A stretch of DNA of 64,000 nt from Dipylidium caninum. Its lineage: Eukaryota; Platyhelminthes; Cestoda; Cyclophyllidea; Dipylidiidae. This document shows, in pieces, positions 14,201 through 26,200 of the stretch. The first letter of the stretch is position 1. Each line of letters begins with the position of its first letter. Both the position numbers and the translations under genes were made by a program. Where the stretch lies: NCBI GenBank assembly GCA_017562135.1, contig QEYB01001385.1, positions 186,001 to 250,000 of the forward strand, read 5' to 3'. The notes under the pieces were generated by a model. The model did no database searches and was not told the DNA's origin. It saw only the letters and a program-made list of their open reading frames with translations.

Positions 14201-17200
14201 TCTACTTTGATTACACCTACATTGACTTTATGCGACCTTTTATAAAAATCTATTCTTCAATTATGGGATTCCGATAACTCGGAATTCTTATCAAGTAGTG
14301 ACCTATCGGATCTGATTTTTTATCCGTCCAAACCATTTTATCTGACAAATTTCAACTGTGCTTCACTTCCGACACAGGTCTTCTCACAGTAAAATAACCT
14401 TTTTTACCACTTTATCTGGCAACGGTTTTCACCTGCTTTTGTGTAACTCCTTAACTATAAATATGAAATATCTTTCATCCTGCCAAGACAAGAGTCCCAT
14501 ACCTGAATTCAAATAATGTAAGATGGGGTATACAGCAAATACATTTACCTTACCTGGTTCTAGACATTTTTGAAGGGAACAGTTGATTTATCACTTCCAA
14601 GCTTATTAACCATTATTTTCCGCATCCATATGGAACTCTATACAGGTGGTGTTGTTTTTGCCAAAATTACTTTAAAGAAGCTAGTCGACAAACACTGGCG
14701 CTTATTTCAACGGAGTCCATTTTCTTGTGGAATAGGTATGCCTAATACCCTTAGGGTCATTACGTTTCCTGTAAAAACGACTGTGATGCCCTAAAGTATT
14801 CTGTTTTTACCGTAAAATACATGTTTGGTCCTCCCATCTTCCTTTTTTAGCTATAAGCTTTCATTGTTTCAATTCTCCCTTATTTCAAAATCGTTGTCCG
14901 CGATTCATGCTCTCAGTCCGCTTCCAAATGACGTAACATCGTGATGGAAATTATGGGTAAAAATGAGAAATGAAAATCATCCTTACCCGTTACCTTTTTT
15001 ATCTAGACGAACAAATGCTTCACGAAACCTCTGTCGTCGCCGAACGCAATGCCGGTCTCTCTGCTACCCTTAGTAGCGACCTTCAAATGGGAGAAGTGCG
15101 TTTCTGGGTCATTTATTTCTCTTCTCTATCACATGGAATCATACTTTCTTTTCTCATAGACTTCGAAGGTTTTAGCAGGTCCGGGCGATCATCTGGACGC
15201 TGAATGGGAGATGGAAACTGAGCCCACTATGGGGGCATCAAAGAAACCACGCGCTGGCGGGTGAGTTTTTGACGTCATACCCGTTTCCTTCAGCCATCGG
15301 TTTTATCCGAAATCTTCGTCTCTTTTTCTCAGCCCCGAAAAATATCTACCCCCTTGGTAATGCCCTCATATTTTAATGTTTTTTTTTGAATTTTAACTCC
15401 TCCTTCCCTCATTTTGATAATTTCTTTAAGTTATTTTTTAACATGATAATGTATTTCCCAGATTTCGATGAATTTAGTGTCAAATTTTCATCGAAATGTA
15501 TATTGCGGTCTTATATGCTTTTTGATTTTTTCTTGACTCTGGGTAGTTTTATGCGGAAAATCATTTTATTGTGGCAGATCAAAAAATCACAATGAAAAGT
15601 AACCTATGTTCTTGATATCATGTTCGGATTTTTCAATATCTGGGAATGTCATTGCAGTCTTAACCATATTCTTATTGCACCCTGAGCGAGCATCTAATTA
15701 CCCCTCTGTTTTCCTTGTATCTACTTGCTCCTTTTGTCATCATGGTTGTTCATCGCATCCTCTGCCTTTAATCGCCATTCTTTTAACCATTCACTACATG
15801 TTCCGATTCTCCCCGTTTCTTTAAGTTTGCTGTGTCACAAGTTCTACTCCATTATAATTTGTTTAACCATTTAATACTCGGAATTTTTTGCCGGTTTTTG
15901 AGCCTGCATAGTTCAGAATACTGATCACCTTTGAAAACCAAGTGAAAATGAATTTGTGTCCTTAGGTATTTTTGAAAATCTGTTTTACCTTGATTCTTAT
16001 ACTTCCAGGGCGGTTAAAATTTATCTGGGTAATTCATATGCCCTAGACTGGTTACCATTTTTGGTGATTTTGCTTTAATGGCCTACTACTCCTACTGTCT
16101 TTCCTGTTAGCGTCGTTTTTGCCAATGGCGACATTTGATGATTAATTGCTTCTCCCACATCAACAAACCCAATGAATGGAAACTTATCCGTTCTGCTAAA
16201 CTCCATCGCTTTGCATTCCATTTGTCACTCTCTTTACCCTGCTTAATGACAAGTGTTTGCTTTATCACAAACATTGCACTTTTTTCTCCAATTCCGTATA
16301 AATTCTAGTCCTGCAAGTGGTCAGAACTGGTAGATGATTGTTTTGACAAGTATACAAATCATTTTTCTTACTAATTTTAATTTAATTCACAGTAGTATAA
16401 TATCTGTTCTCCTACCTTCTACTCAATAAACAGTTTCTCGCGACTTTTCAAATTTTTGTTAACCACCGTGTCACTTTTGATTGATCCTAGCATAACAGGC
16501 TACTCATGCCAAGTAGCACTTCAAAAGACTATCTTTATAGTTTATTTGCATTCATTATTGTCGCTTCAAATCTTTGCCCCGGCTAAGACAAATATGACAC
16601 AGCCTTACGGAACTGTTCTTTTTCGTCTTGAAGTATTTTGTAAATACTAGTCAAACAAAAGCAAATATATTCACCATGCATACTATTTAGCTTATAAATT
16701 AATCGTCCCTGTTTGAGAATTTCGAGAGCAACCTCTTCAGAAAACCTCGGCCTTAAGTTTGCTCGTTAAACCACCAGTTTACTTCAGATCTATAAATGAG
16801 AGGACTTTTAAAAATCTGTTAAGTTCTTGTGCAACTCTCGTGACGAAATTAATCAACTAGCCTTTGAATCCACGGATAATCTCATTTTTCTCCCCTTCTT
16901 GAGTTGAAAAATTGACTTTTGAGTACTGGTGTCCACAACATTAAGTTATATTCGATGTGTCTTTCCCGTTATTACTAAAAAAATTAATTTTTTGCCTCAT
17001 TGACAATCTTTAGACACTGCGCGTCTCCAAAATTTCCCTCTCTCTATTTTTTTCCAAATAATTTTGAAAAAGACGAGTCTGTACAGGTATTCAAGGTAGA
17101 AGTAACATAATGATGAATCGCACACTTTAGAAACAAAGCCACTTATCATCCAAGTATTTTGAGAACCTAACATTAGAGACGTAATATTCTGGCTCAAAGT

Positions 17201-20200
17201 ATATTCCAAGTATGAAAAAGAGTACGTTATCTCTTGGAAATTATTCCTTCCTACCAAGGTAGACCATTGAAGAGCAGGAAATAATCTGATTTTTTTTCGC
17301 CTACCAGAGAATGCCATTTTTAATTTTTTTATTGCCGGTTTATTTAAATTCATCGGAGAAAGCTGAGGTTACTAAACATTTGCTATTTCAATGTATGATA
17401 TTCCACATTTCGTAATCCATTTTGCATGCCGATTTCAGAAATTACACCATAATTTTATTGAATAAGAGAAGCAAAATATGCCATATCATTATCGTATTTG
17501 CACTCTCAGATTATGCCTTTTGGTTATTCTCAAGTACCTCAAATAGTGTTGATTTGGCCTCTAATAATGTTGAGGTCTGTGCCAAGGTAACCCGTTTTTA
17601 TCCTCAATACTGAAAATCTTATTTGCGTGCGTGTAATTATTGCTTTCGCAATGCAGTCAGTAGTTTTTATGCGAGTTACATTTTCTGGACCAACTCATCT
17701 CTTCTCGGCGACGGGGTATTTAGCTTCCTGGTTTCTTTCCTCGTGGACGCGCGCGGCGGCTTACTGGAATCGAGGCGCTACCCTCGTCTACGCTTTATAA
17801 TTCCTCCTAACGCCTCCATTGGACCACTGCGCATAATTTGTCGTCTTTTGCGCTATTCTGCGTTCTCCGTACAACCGCCTCTCAATGATGGAGAGGGTTT
17901 GGCATGTCGGTAGGTTTCACTCTCCGTCCTGTTTTTTTGTCGTTTTTCTGAGGAGTTCTAAGTCCTATATCCATAGTTCAGTCTCAAGTCTGGTTTTATC
18001 ATTGAAACTAAATGGTGGGGAGGTGTTATTAGAGCTGTCCATCCTGAACCACAGTTTAAACTTGTTCTTAAGATAGGAAAAATAATTAAGTCTATCTTAA
18101 AGAAACAACCATTTGTTTTCGTCATTAAAATAGTAAAAAATGACACATTTTTACATTACTGAAAACCAGGTGACATTTGATTAACATGACATCTATAACG
18201 TATTGGTATACTTTGCACTGCGCGTTCTTCTGCATTTGTATGCGAGCATGGCCTTCTGAGGTGATTAAATTGGGTACAATCTTGATCACTTGTTGAAGCT
18301 CAGTCACAGAATCTCCCATCGTTTTCACAATGGAATCATCGCTATAGATTTATCGCTATCTCGCCTGATTTAGATACGGGAAACAAGTGCCAGAAGGCCA
18401 TTTACATATATATATCATTTAATCACGTCTCGTTTTTCTAATCAAGACCCACTTTTTGATCATTAGAAGTCTTATTGTATTGATAACAGGGAGGTCGATG
18501 CATTTTATGGTAGTGTTGATTGTAGGTACTCATCACCTCTCAAAAACTTACGAATGACTAAACGTAAATTCGAGAATGGGGGATGTTGAACTTAACAGAA
18601 AAATGTTAATTAGCATCATTTATTGATATATTAGGCAGCGTATTTCTCCCTTAATACACACTAGCTTCGATTAAAACTTCCACTTTTAATCTTTCCTTGA
18701 AAACATTAATGTCAGCGACAACTCTCGTACGCAGATCCGATGGAGTATTATTTGGCTCTAAACTAAAATGTGAACTTTTGCTACTAAATGATGAAAGAAT
18801 TTTAAGCAAGGACTAATCCTCTATACGTATTCAACTAGTACACTATAAGCTCTTTTCTCTTCCAGGTTAGTCGAAATTGGTCCAGTTGGCGCCCGCTTCA
18901 ATGCCCCACTTCTCATCGAGGTGCCCTATTTTGCTTCGTTGAGGAGCAACAAACGTGAAATTATAGTTCTTCGCTCGGAGAATGGTGAGACTTGGAAGGA
19001 GCATCCAGTGGATCCAACAGATCAGGCTGTACAGGACTCTCTTGGAGAATACTTTGGTGCGTTTGTAGAATTACATACTAACCAACATGTCTGCAGTTGT
19101 CCCTTCAAATGTTCGGCTATAGATTGTATTATTTTGCTTTGGTCTGAGTTTTTATTTGGTTTGCGTTTACACTTCCTTCCCTTGATCTCTTGTTAACTTT
19201 GTACACTTTCACATTCATAACATTGCTTGTACTTAATAATTAGGGTGTTTTTAATCTCATTGTTTGCCTTTTTCATTAACCATGGGTAGAACCTTCGTTT
19301 CGTACCTGTTATTGCGAATATCGCACATTAAATAATCGCATAAACCCTGTCTTCATTTCCTTTTAAATTGGTCTGTATCATCGCGAAACAAACACGTCTT
19401 TGCGGTTTCAATAAAATGCCACAATTGGTGTCGAAATAGAAGGTAGCTTGTGTGAGGCTACTTTATTAGAAATTTTTAACTAATATTTGTTGAAAGTTTC
19501 TCTTACTCTTCCAAGAAGCGGAAATGCCGAGCAATGACCATAAATTAATGTTTCTATGCGGGTAGTGACTATCAATGAAATGGTTTGAAAAGATACTGAC
19601 TTGACTCGAAACACCGAACGCGACAAGCTAACTACTAACATCTTGATTTATTGTTTATACCCACGATATTATTATGTTAATTTTTCTTGGAGGACAATAT
19701 TTACCCTGTTTTCCCGTGATTTTACTGTTGGGGGTCTGGTTTTTGCTATCTACTAGCGGAGGACTAATAGACGAATGTCAAACCTCGTAACTATAATAAA
19801 AAAAATTATGTTATACTACCGAAATTACCTTTCCTCTATCCCAATGTATGCATGGTAAGGTTTGAATGTGCTTTATCAAATGCCAGAATTGTTACGTTAA
19901 AGCATTCTTTTACTTAACCCTGAAAAGGTAAGCGAACTTCAGGCGTTAGTCAGAAACGGAGTTACTTTATTAGCTGTAATATTCTCTTTTTGTTTCGTAG
20001 CTGATGCAATACCTTCAACGGAGTTGCGCCAACGCCGTGTACACCGCATCCTTACGAACAGCATTCCACAATATTTCGCTCTGATCACGCGCACTCGTCA
20101 GGACCTCGTGCTTGTGGGTCCGGAGGGCTGTGCCCTCACCTCCAGCGTTGATCCCCTAGTAAAAGTTACATTCCCTCGGGGGGCGCTGCAGAAGAAGATT

Positions 20201-23200
20201 CGAGTGGGTCTCCAGGTTCAGACTGTGGACCCTTGCCTCGTGGCCGCCTGTCTCGGTTCACCACGCATAACAGTCTCTCCCATTGTGACCATAGAACCTC
20301 GTCGACGCAAGTTTCATCGCCCTATTGTGGTTTTCATCCCTCTGCCAACGGTAGCAGGGCTTGGCACTGACCAACAACAACAACAGAAGGGGCAGACACC
20401 ACCTGATCTCTCCACTTTGCGATTGCTCTGCTCTATCACAGGCGGAACGGCTCCAGCTATTTGGGAAGACATTACGGGCAGTTCTCCGTTCTCGCTGCAG
20501 AAAGACTGTGTTTCTTTCACCACTACTGTCTCGGCTAGGTAGGTGTTGATTTGTCTTCATTTTAGTGTTCACTCATCCTATCTGTTTTTTTACTTTTTTT
20601 CTATTTCAACTTGGTTAGTATGTGGGTATTCCACTATATTGCTTATTTGTTAAAAGTTATCGACATGCCTACGGATCTGTTGACAGACTGTGTGATGCTT
20701 TGATCACTCCGTGTTCCAAATAATAGTGAAGATCAGAGCAAACCGCAAATATTTGTAATCGAGTTCATCATGGTCGCATAAAGCAATGTTTTTTGATCGT
20801 CAAAACTTACTTTCTCAAAATGTTTATCATTTGTTTAATAATTCAACTCTGGACTCTTTGCCTGTTTGGTGCTTTACTTCTTCGCACACCTTGCTGTGAT
20901 TAGGGGAATAGAATTTCCATCAGAATATGGAAGGCTTTGAAGGATGTATGAGCATCACCAACTGAACACTTGGCCACATTTGTGGAGATCAATTAGTGAA
21001 AGGGTCGTATTACTGTGTTCTTGCGTAGTATTTAATATTAAACTTTAACCCAGATTCTTTTTTGATCACACTTTGCATCATTCCCAGCGTCAGTGTTCAG
21101 TTTATCGAAGTCAGTAGGTTTTCAGAAATGCTTTGTGCCAGTATTTCTCATCAAAGCAAGAAAATATGACTTTGAAAATACTTATACATCCTGTAAATTT
21201 TATCGGATACATCTATTATTTATGGTCACGGACTACATGAATGCAAATTTCCTATGTTGAGTGTGCTATCTTCGCGTGACCATTACTTAATGCAAGATCT
21301 TTATACGTCCATTTTCTCCTGCACATTCCATTTTCATTTTATAGACTTTGGCTTATCGATTGTCCCACTCTCTCGGAGGTTTCGGAGATGGCTACTAGAG
21401 TTTATCGCGAGGCCACGGCTGTTCCATACTTGGGCCGGTTCGTAGTCTATGCGCGCCGTCATCATCCCGAAGAGGCTCACATTCGTTGCGTTTGCCTCAC
21501 CGATGATTCTGAACAGAAGACCCTTGAGTGCCAAGAAGGGTTCGAGGTTGTGGCACGTAGTGGCGGGAGCCTTCCGGATTCCGCTGTCGGTATCAACCCT
21601 GACGCCAACTCCGAAGGCTTGGTAGAGTTCCTTCACAACCGCCCTGTCTGGATCGAAACTGCGGGCAACCTAGTACCCGTAGCAGCCTCCCGCATCACTG
21701 CTACTGCTGATATTGCCAGTGTTGCTGATCAGCTGCGCTTCCCCACTGTCTGCGCCTTCGAGGAAAACCGTTTGAGCATGCTCTTGCGCATCAAGGATAT
21801 TAACGCCCCTCCGGCTGGTCAACTTGCTTTTATGCCACAACAAAGGCAACCTGGGTAAGTGATTTCATCACTACCTTCTATTGACCTCTTGATTACCTAA
21901 TTTACTCGAATTACCGGCCTCTAGCGGAGTTTCTGCGGATCCTCTTTGTGTCCTTGATCTCTTGCTCCCTCGCATGGTGGCAAGTCCAATCTCAGATATT
22001 GGTGCATCTGTTCGACAACGTGCCTCTCACAGAGAAACAACTGCGAGCGCAGACATGACAACATCTTCCACAGAAAATAATTTAAATGAAAGTGTAAAGC
22101 ATGTATCTTCTGACGAAGGTTAGCTCTTCCCCTATTCTCCGCCTTCATAACGGTTAAATCTCACTTGAATGCACCAATTATCACCATTGACCATAACCTT
22201 TAGATTGTGGTTCGGTTGGCCATCGGTATGGCAAATGTCGTAAGTAGTGTCTTTCGCGCCACGCACTACTAACGCACTACCACAGTCTCATTGTTAAAAT
22301 GTGGAATCTTTGTCTTTTATCCACCGACTTAGCACATTTGCTTTCCCTTTAGGTTTAATAGAATCAATAGCGCGATCAGATCTAGATGTGAAGAAGATTG
22401 CAGATAACTTGAGTGCAGATTGGGTGCGGCTAGCGCCTTATCTAGGCCTTTCGCAGTACGATATAAATGAAATTCGGATAGTTGGAGGTGAAAATGAATA
22501 CAAAATGGCCCTAGCGTGTTTAACCCTTTGGCAAGAGAGAACTGGATCCAAAGCTACAGGTATGAACATCGTATTGACTGAAATTAGTCATTTATTAGCC
22601 ATGTTTTACAGGTCATATTAGAATGCATAAAAGTCAGCTCGAATAGTATGCTTTAATGTTTGTCTCTGCCCTCTCGGTAGAGTCAGTAAAATAAATAAAT
22701 CAATGATCTTAACTTTTGAAGAGGCCAAAACCCAGATTTTTCGGCTGTCACTATATATTCTATTATTATCTACGGTGGGAAAAACCATTTTTTACGTTGA
22801 GAGCCATTGGTCCTAAATCAAAAATTTGGTTTTTATTTTTTCGAACCCGATGGAGAGATCTGTCCGCCCGTTTGATTTCAAAACTAGTCTTGGTTTTGTT
22901 CTTTTGCATGAACTTCGGAGTTATTCCCACGGGAGAGGGACCTATGGACTACAGTGAAACTGGTTCAGTTCAAACGGTCAAAGTAGAGCATTAAGGAGTC
23001 AGAGCGATTTCTAATTCAGTGTTGTTATTATTGAAGTCATTGTTGTTCATCCAGACGTAAAACTACAGTCTCCGTTAGCAGTCTATACGTGGGGTTTTTG
23101 CTAGCAAAGTAAATATTTCGTACTGCTTGACAAAACCTCATGTTTCAAATATGCTGCTTGACAAAAGGTTTTAGATTCTATCGTGGTGGAAAAGCATATT

Positions 23201-26200
23201 ACTTTAGTGACTTTAAAACTCAAACACCTGTAAATTAGGAAAGCGTTACAGTGCATTGCATTGTATACTTTTCAAAGTCCCGTTTTCACTTCATCCCTTA
23301 TTTACATCTTCTGGTTGAGTCATTGGTTAGGAAATCCTGCATAAATAAATTCTCTTTCTTAAGTACTGGCAAATTTTTAACCAGGTCCACCCTCCTGACA
23401 TTTTTTCTTAAAAGCTAACATGGAAAGCTATAGCAGAATTGTGATGGTGTGAGTTAGAAAAGCATCAAATAACCCGCTTCCTTGAGCCCAACTGGGTAAA
23501 CGCACTGTACTTCCTTTTGAGCTATGAACCCATAAATTCTTCGTATAATGGATTTAAGACTTTGATTTTAGTAGTTGGTAACCGGGTTGAATCATACTAT
23601 TTACAAAGTGGATAGATTTTTTAAATTGAAGACTAAGACATTGAACTTCTTACGTTTTAACGGTCCGCAAAACATTGTGCTATTGTGCATCATTCACACC
23701 AACTCGAAAGCTGTAAACTTACGCTAGAACCATTAGCACGGGAAACAGAAGAGCTTGAACACTCGTAATTAGTTATTCACCTTGACAACTGTTTAACTTT
23801 TACCATCCGTCCTACGCAGTAAAGTTGGAGTTTACTTGTTCGGCGTGTTTTAAATAGAATGTCAGAGCTTTGTGCACTCGTAAGGAGAGGATTTAGAATT
23901 CGCATTAGCCCGTTTAGACGATACAAGAACTGGAATTTTTTTTGCAACGATGCCTTCAACAACAATGGATTACCTTCGAAAAGTTCGATTACTTGAAAAT
24001 AATTATTCTTATTTAAGTCGGAACATTTTACGTTTAACCAAGCGAATTATATGTGATCAGTGATTCAAATCAAATATAGCTCTTAAAATCCTAACGCAAT
24101 CTTATGGATATTGCGATCAAAAAGAACAAAAATTCAATAATCTGAATAAATTAAGCACTGGGTGATACTTTTGTGTGGAAGTAAGCCTTTTTATCATTCC
24201 GCGAAAACGGTTGTAGTTTAAAGACTGCTGTTACCTCCGGAAACTGGCCCCCTATAACATTGTCCTACGACCCAAAGTCATCAAGTCACCAAGGCACTGT
24301 GGATAAACGCTCGTATACCCACCACTCTTCAACACCACCAATGATTCCTTAAAGGAAGTCTACACATTTAGGGCCCAAGTAGATTCCACTTATCTTAACT
24401 ATGACCTCTACCACTCGGAGGATGGATTAGAGTACTAATTTGCGTTAGTGTGCATTGTGCAATGCAATGTGCTAACATTGTCGCAATTTGCGTCCCTTGC
24501 ACTGCGCATTCACTGGTTTGGTTCAAGTGTGGAATATCTTGAGCACTGGAAGAGGAAAAGGTCTTTTAGGGATTCTCTTTAACAGTGAGTTTGAGCTTGA
24601 GTCGCGAGAGCGGACTCGATTATCATCTCAACAAGTCGAAATCAGTGAGAGAGTCTAAGAAAAGAGTGAATTTATTTGAGGTAAAATGAAATTGCTGCGG
24701 TTGTTGAGTTTGATGTAGATTTGAAAAGCCTACTTAAACTATGTATACATTTCAAAGGGTGATTTGGCACACTCCATAAAGTTGACTGTCCGTTCGGTAG
24801 GACAGACTGATTGCGAGTCTCAGTGATAACTTTTGCTTGTTGTTAACTAATGGTAACTAGATATCCATAATGTTGGAGCACTTTCAACAGAGGTGGTGAT
24901 ACCACTTGGCTGTAACCGCGCGAACGGTACACATCCTCTCATGAAAGAGTACGTAAAGTTCCATTTTTTCGGCCGAAACAATACATATTGATTGCCGTAA
25001 AACACACATCATTTATTTTTATTAAAAGAAGAAGTAGTCTAATAATTTTCTTTACCTTGTGAAAATTACATTATGTGTCTACTGATTAACTGTTAGTAAA
25101 ATCTTATTACAGGAACTGCACTAGCTCACGCACTGAAACAAATCAGCCGTGAGGATGTATTGCGCCAAAGCATGCAAAACATCAGTCTTGTCCAGACCGA
25201 TCCCGAGCTTTCCGAAGCCATTCGCAGTCTGGAAATTGCCAATAATGCACCGACTGTCCAACGAGCTCCTGTTACCATGGAAGCGCAGGTGGTAGAAAAG
25301 TTGACGGAGGAAGAGACGAAAAATTCTAGCAAAACTGAACCAACTACTGCTTTAGCTGCCGATGATGGAGTGGTGGAGGAAATCATTTCGCCTCCAACAG
25401 AGTCTTCTTTGCAATCCCAAATGACAACTACAAAGGAGAGGAGGGCTGTACTGGAGACCCTGGCCGATCAACTGAATTTCCCCAGCATTGAGTTGCCGCA
25501 CACGTTGGAACCTGATAATCCTGATGATGGGAATAGTGAGTGTCGGGACCCCAAATTATTGAGTTGTAACATGAAATAGAAAAAGAGGTTCTGGTAAACT
25601 TCCGTCTTTTCTATTTAAATAATTATTGTGTGTACTATAAAATCTCAACCCGTAATATTAATAAGGTCAACAGGTCTTTTGCCGTAGACTTCTTTTGTTA
25701 CTTCGAAAAATTTTGGAGGTATTCTTTGGTCAATAATTTTTTAAATAATTTGACACATTTGCTTTTCCTTCCATTTCACAGGTGTTACCGAAGCGGAGGT
25801 CGTAGCTGAGACAGTGAAACGCAATAATGAGCTGGAATCAGCAGTTCCCGCTTTTCTGTCGGATGAGATGGAACAGCAAGAATCTGAGGCTTCCAATGAA
25901 CCTGTACCCTTTCACGAGCCTTTTGACGCGGTTGCTGACGTTGCCTCTAACACTGGCGTAGTTGGTGCAGAAGGTGTGTTATCGCTGTATTTATGACGCC
26001 TGCCAAACTTGAATTATACCACTTTCAGGAAAATTCCATTCCTACCTTAATAAGGTTTGAGTGTGTTCCGAAAATAAATGGAACCCTTCATTAGGCTTTC
26101 CTTCAGCCCGCCTGTTTACCTTTTACTTTTGTTCCGAGTATCCCAAAAATCAGCTTTATATTCATTTATCTTGTCTCACGTGTTTATTTGGTTTGTGTTT

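Noticed and set aside
14570..14794. Possible extra ankyrin linker exon
   Set aside because: A cag precedes an open stretch, but there is no matching phase-1 donor and no family resemblance, while the surrounding exons already join in frame.
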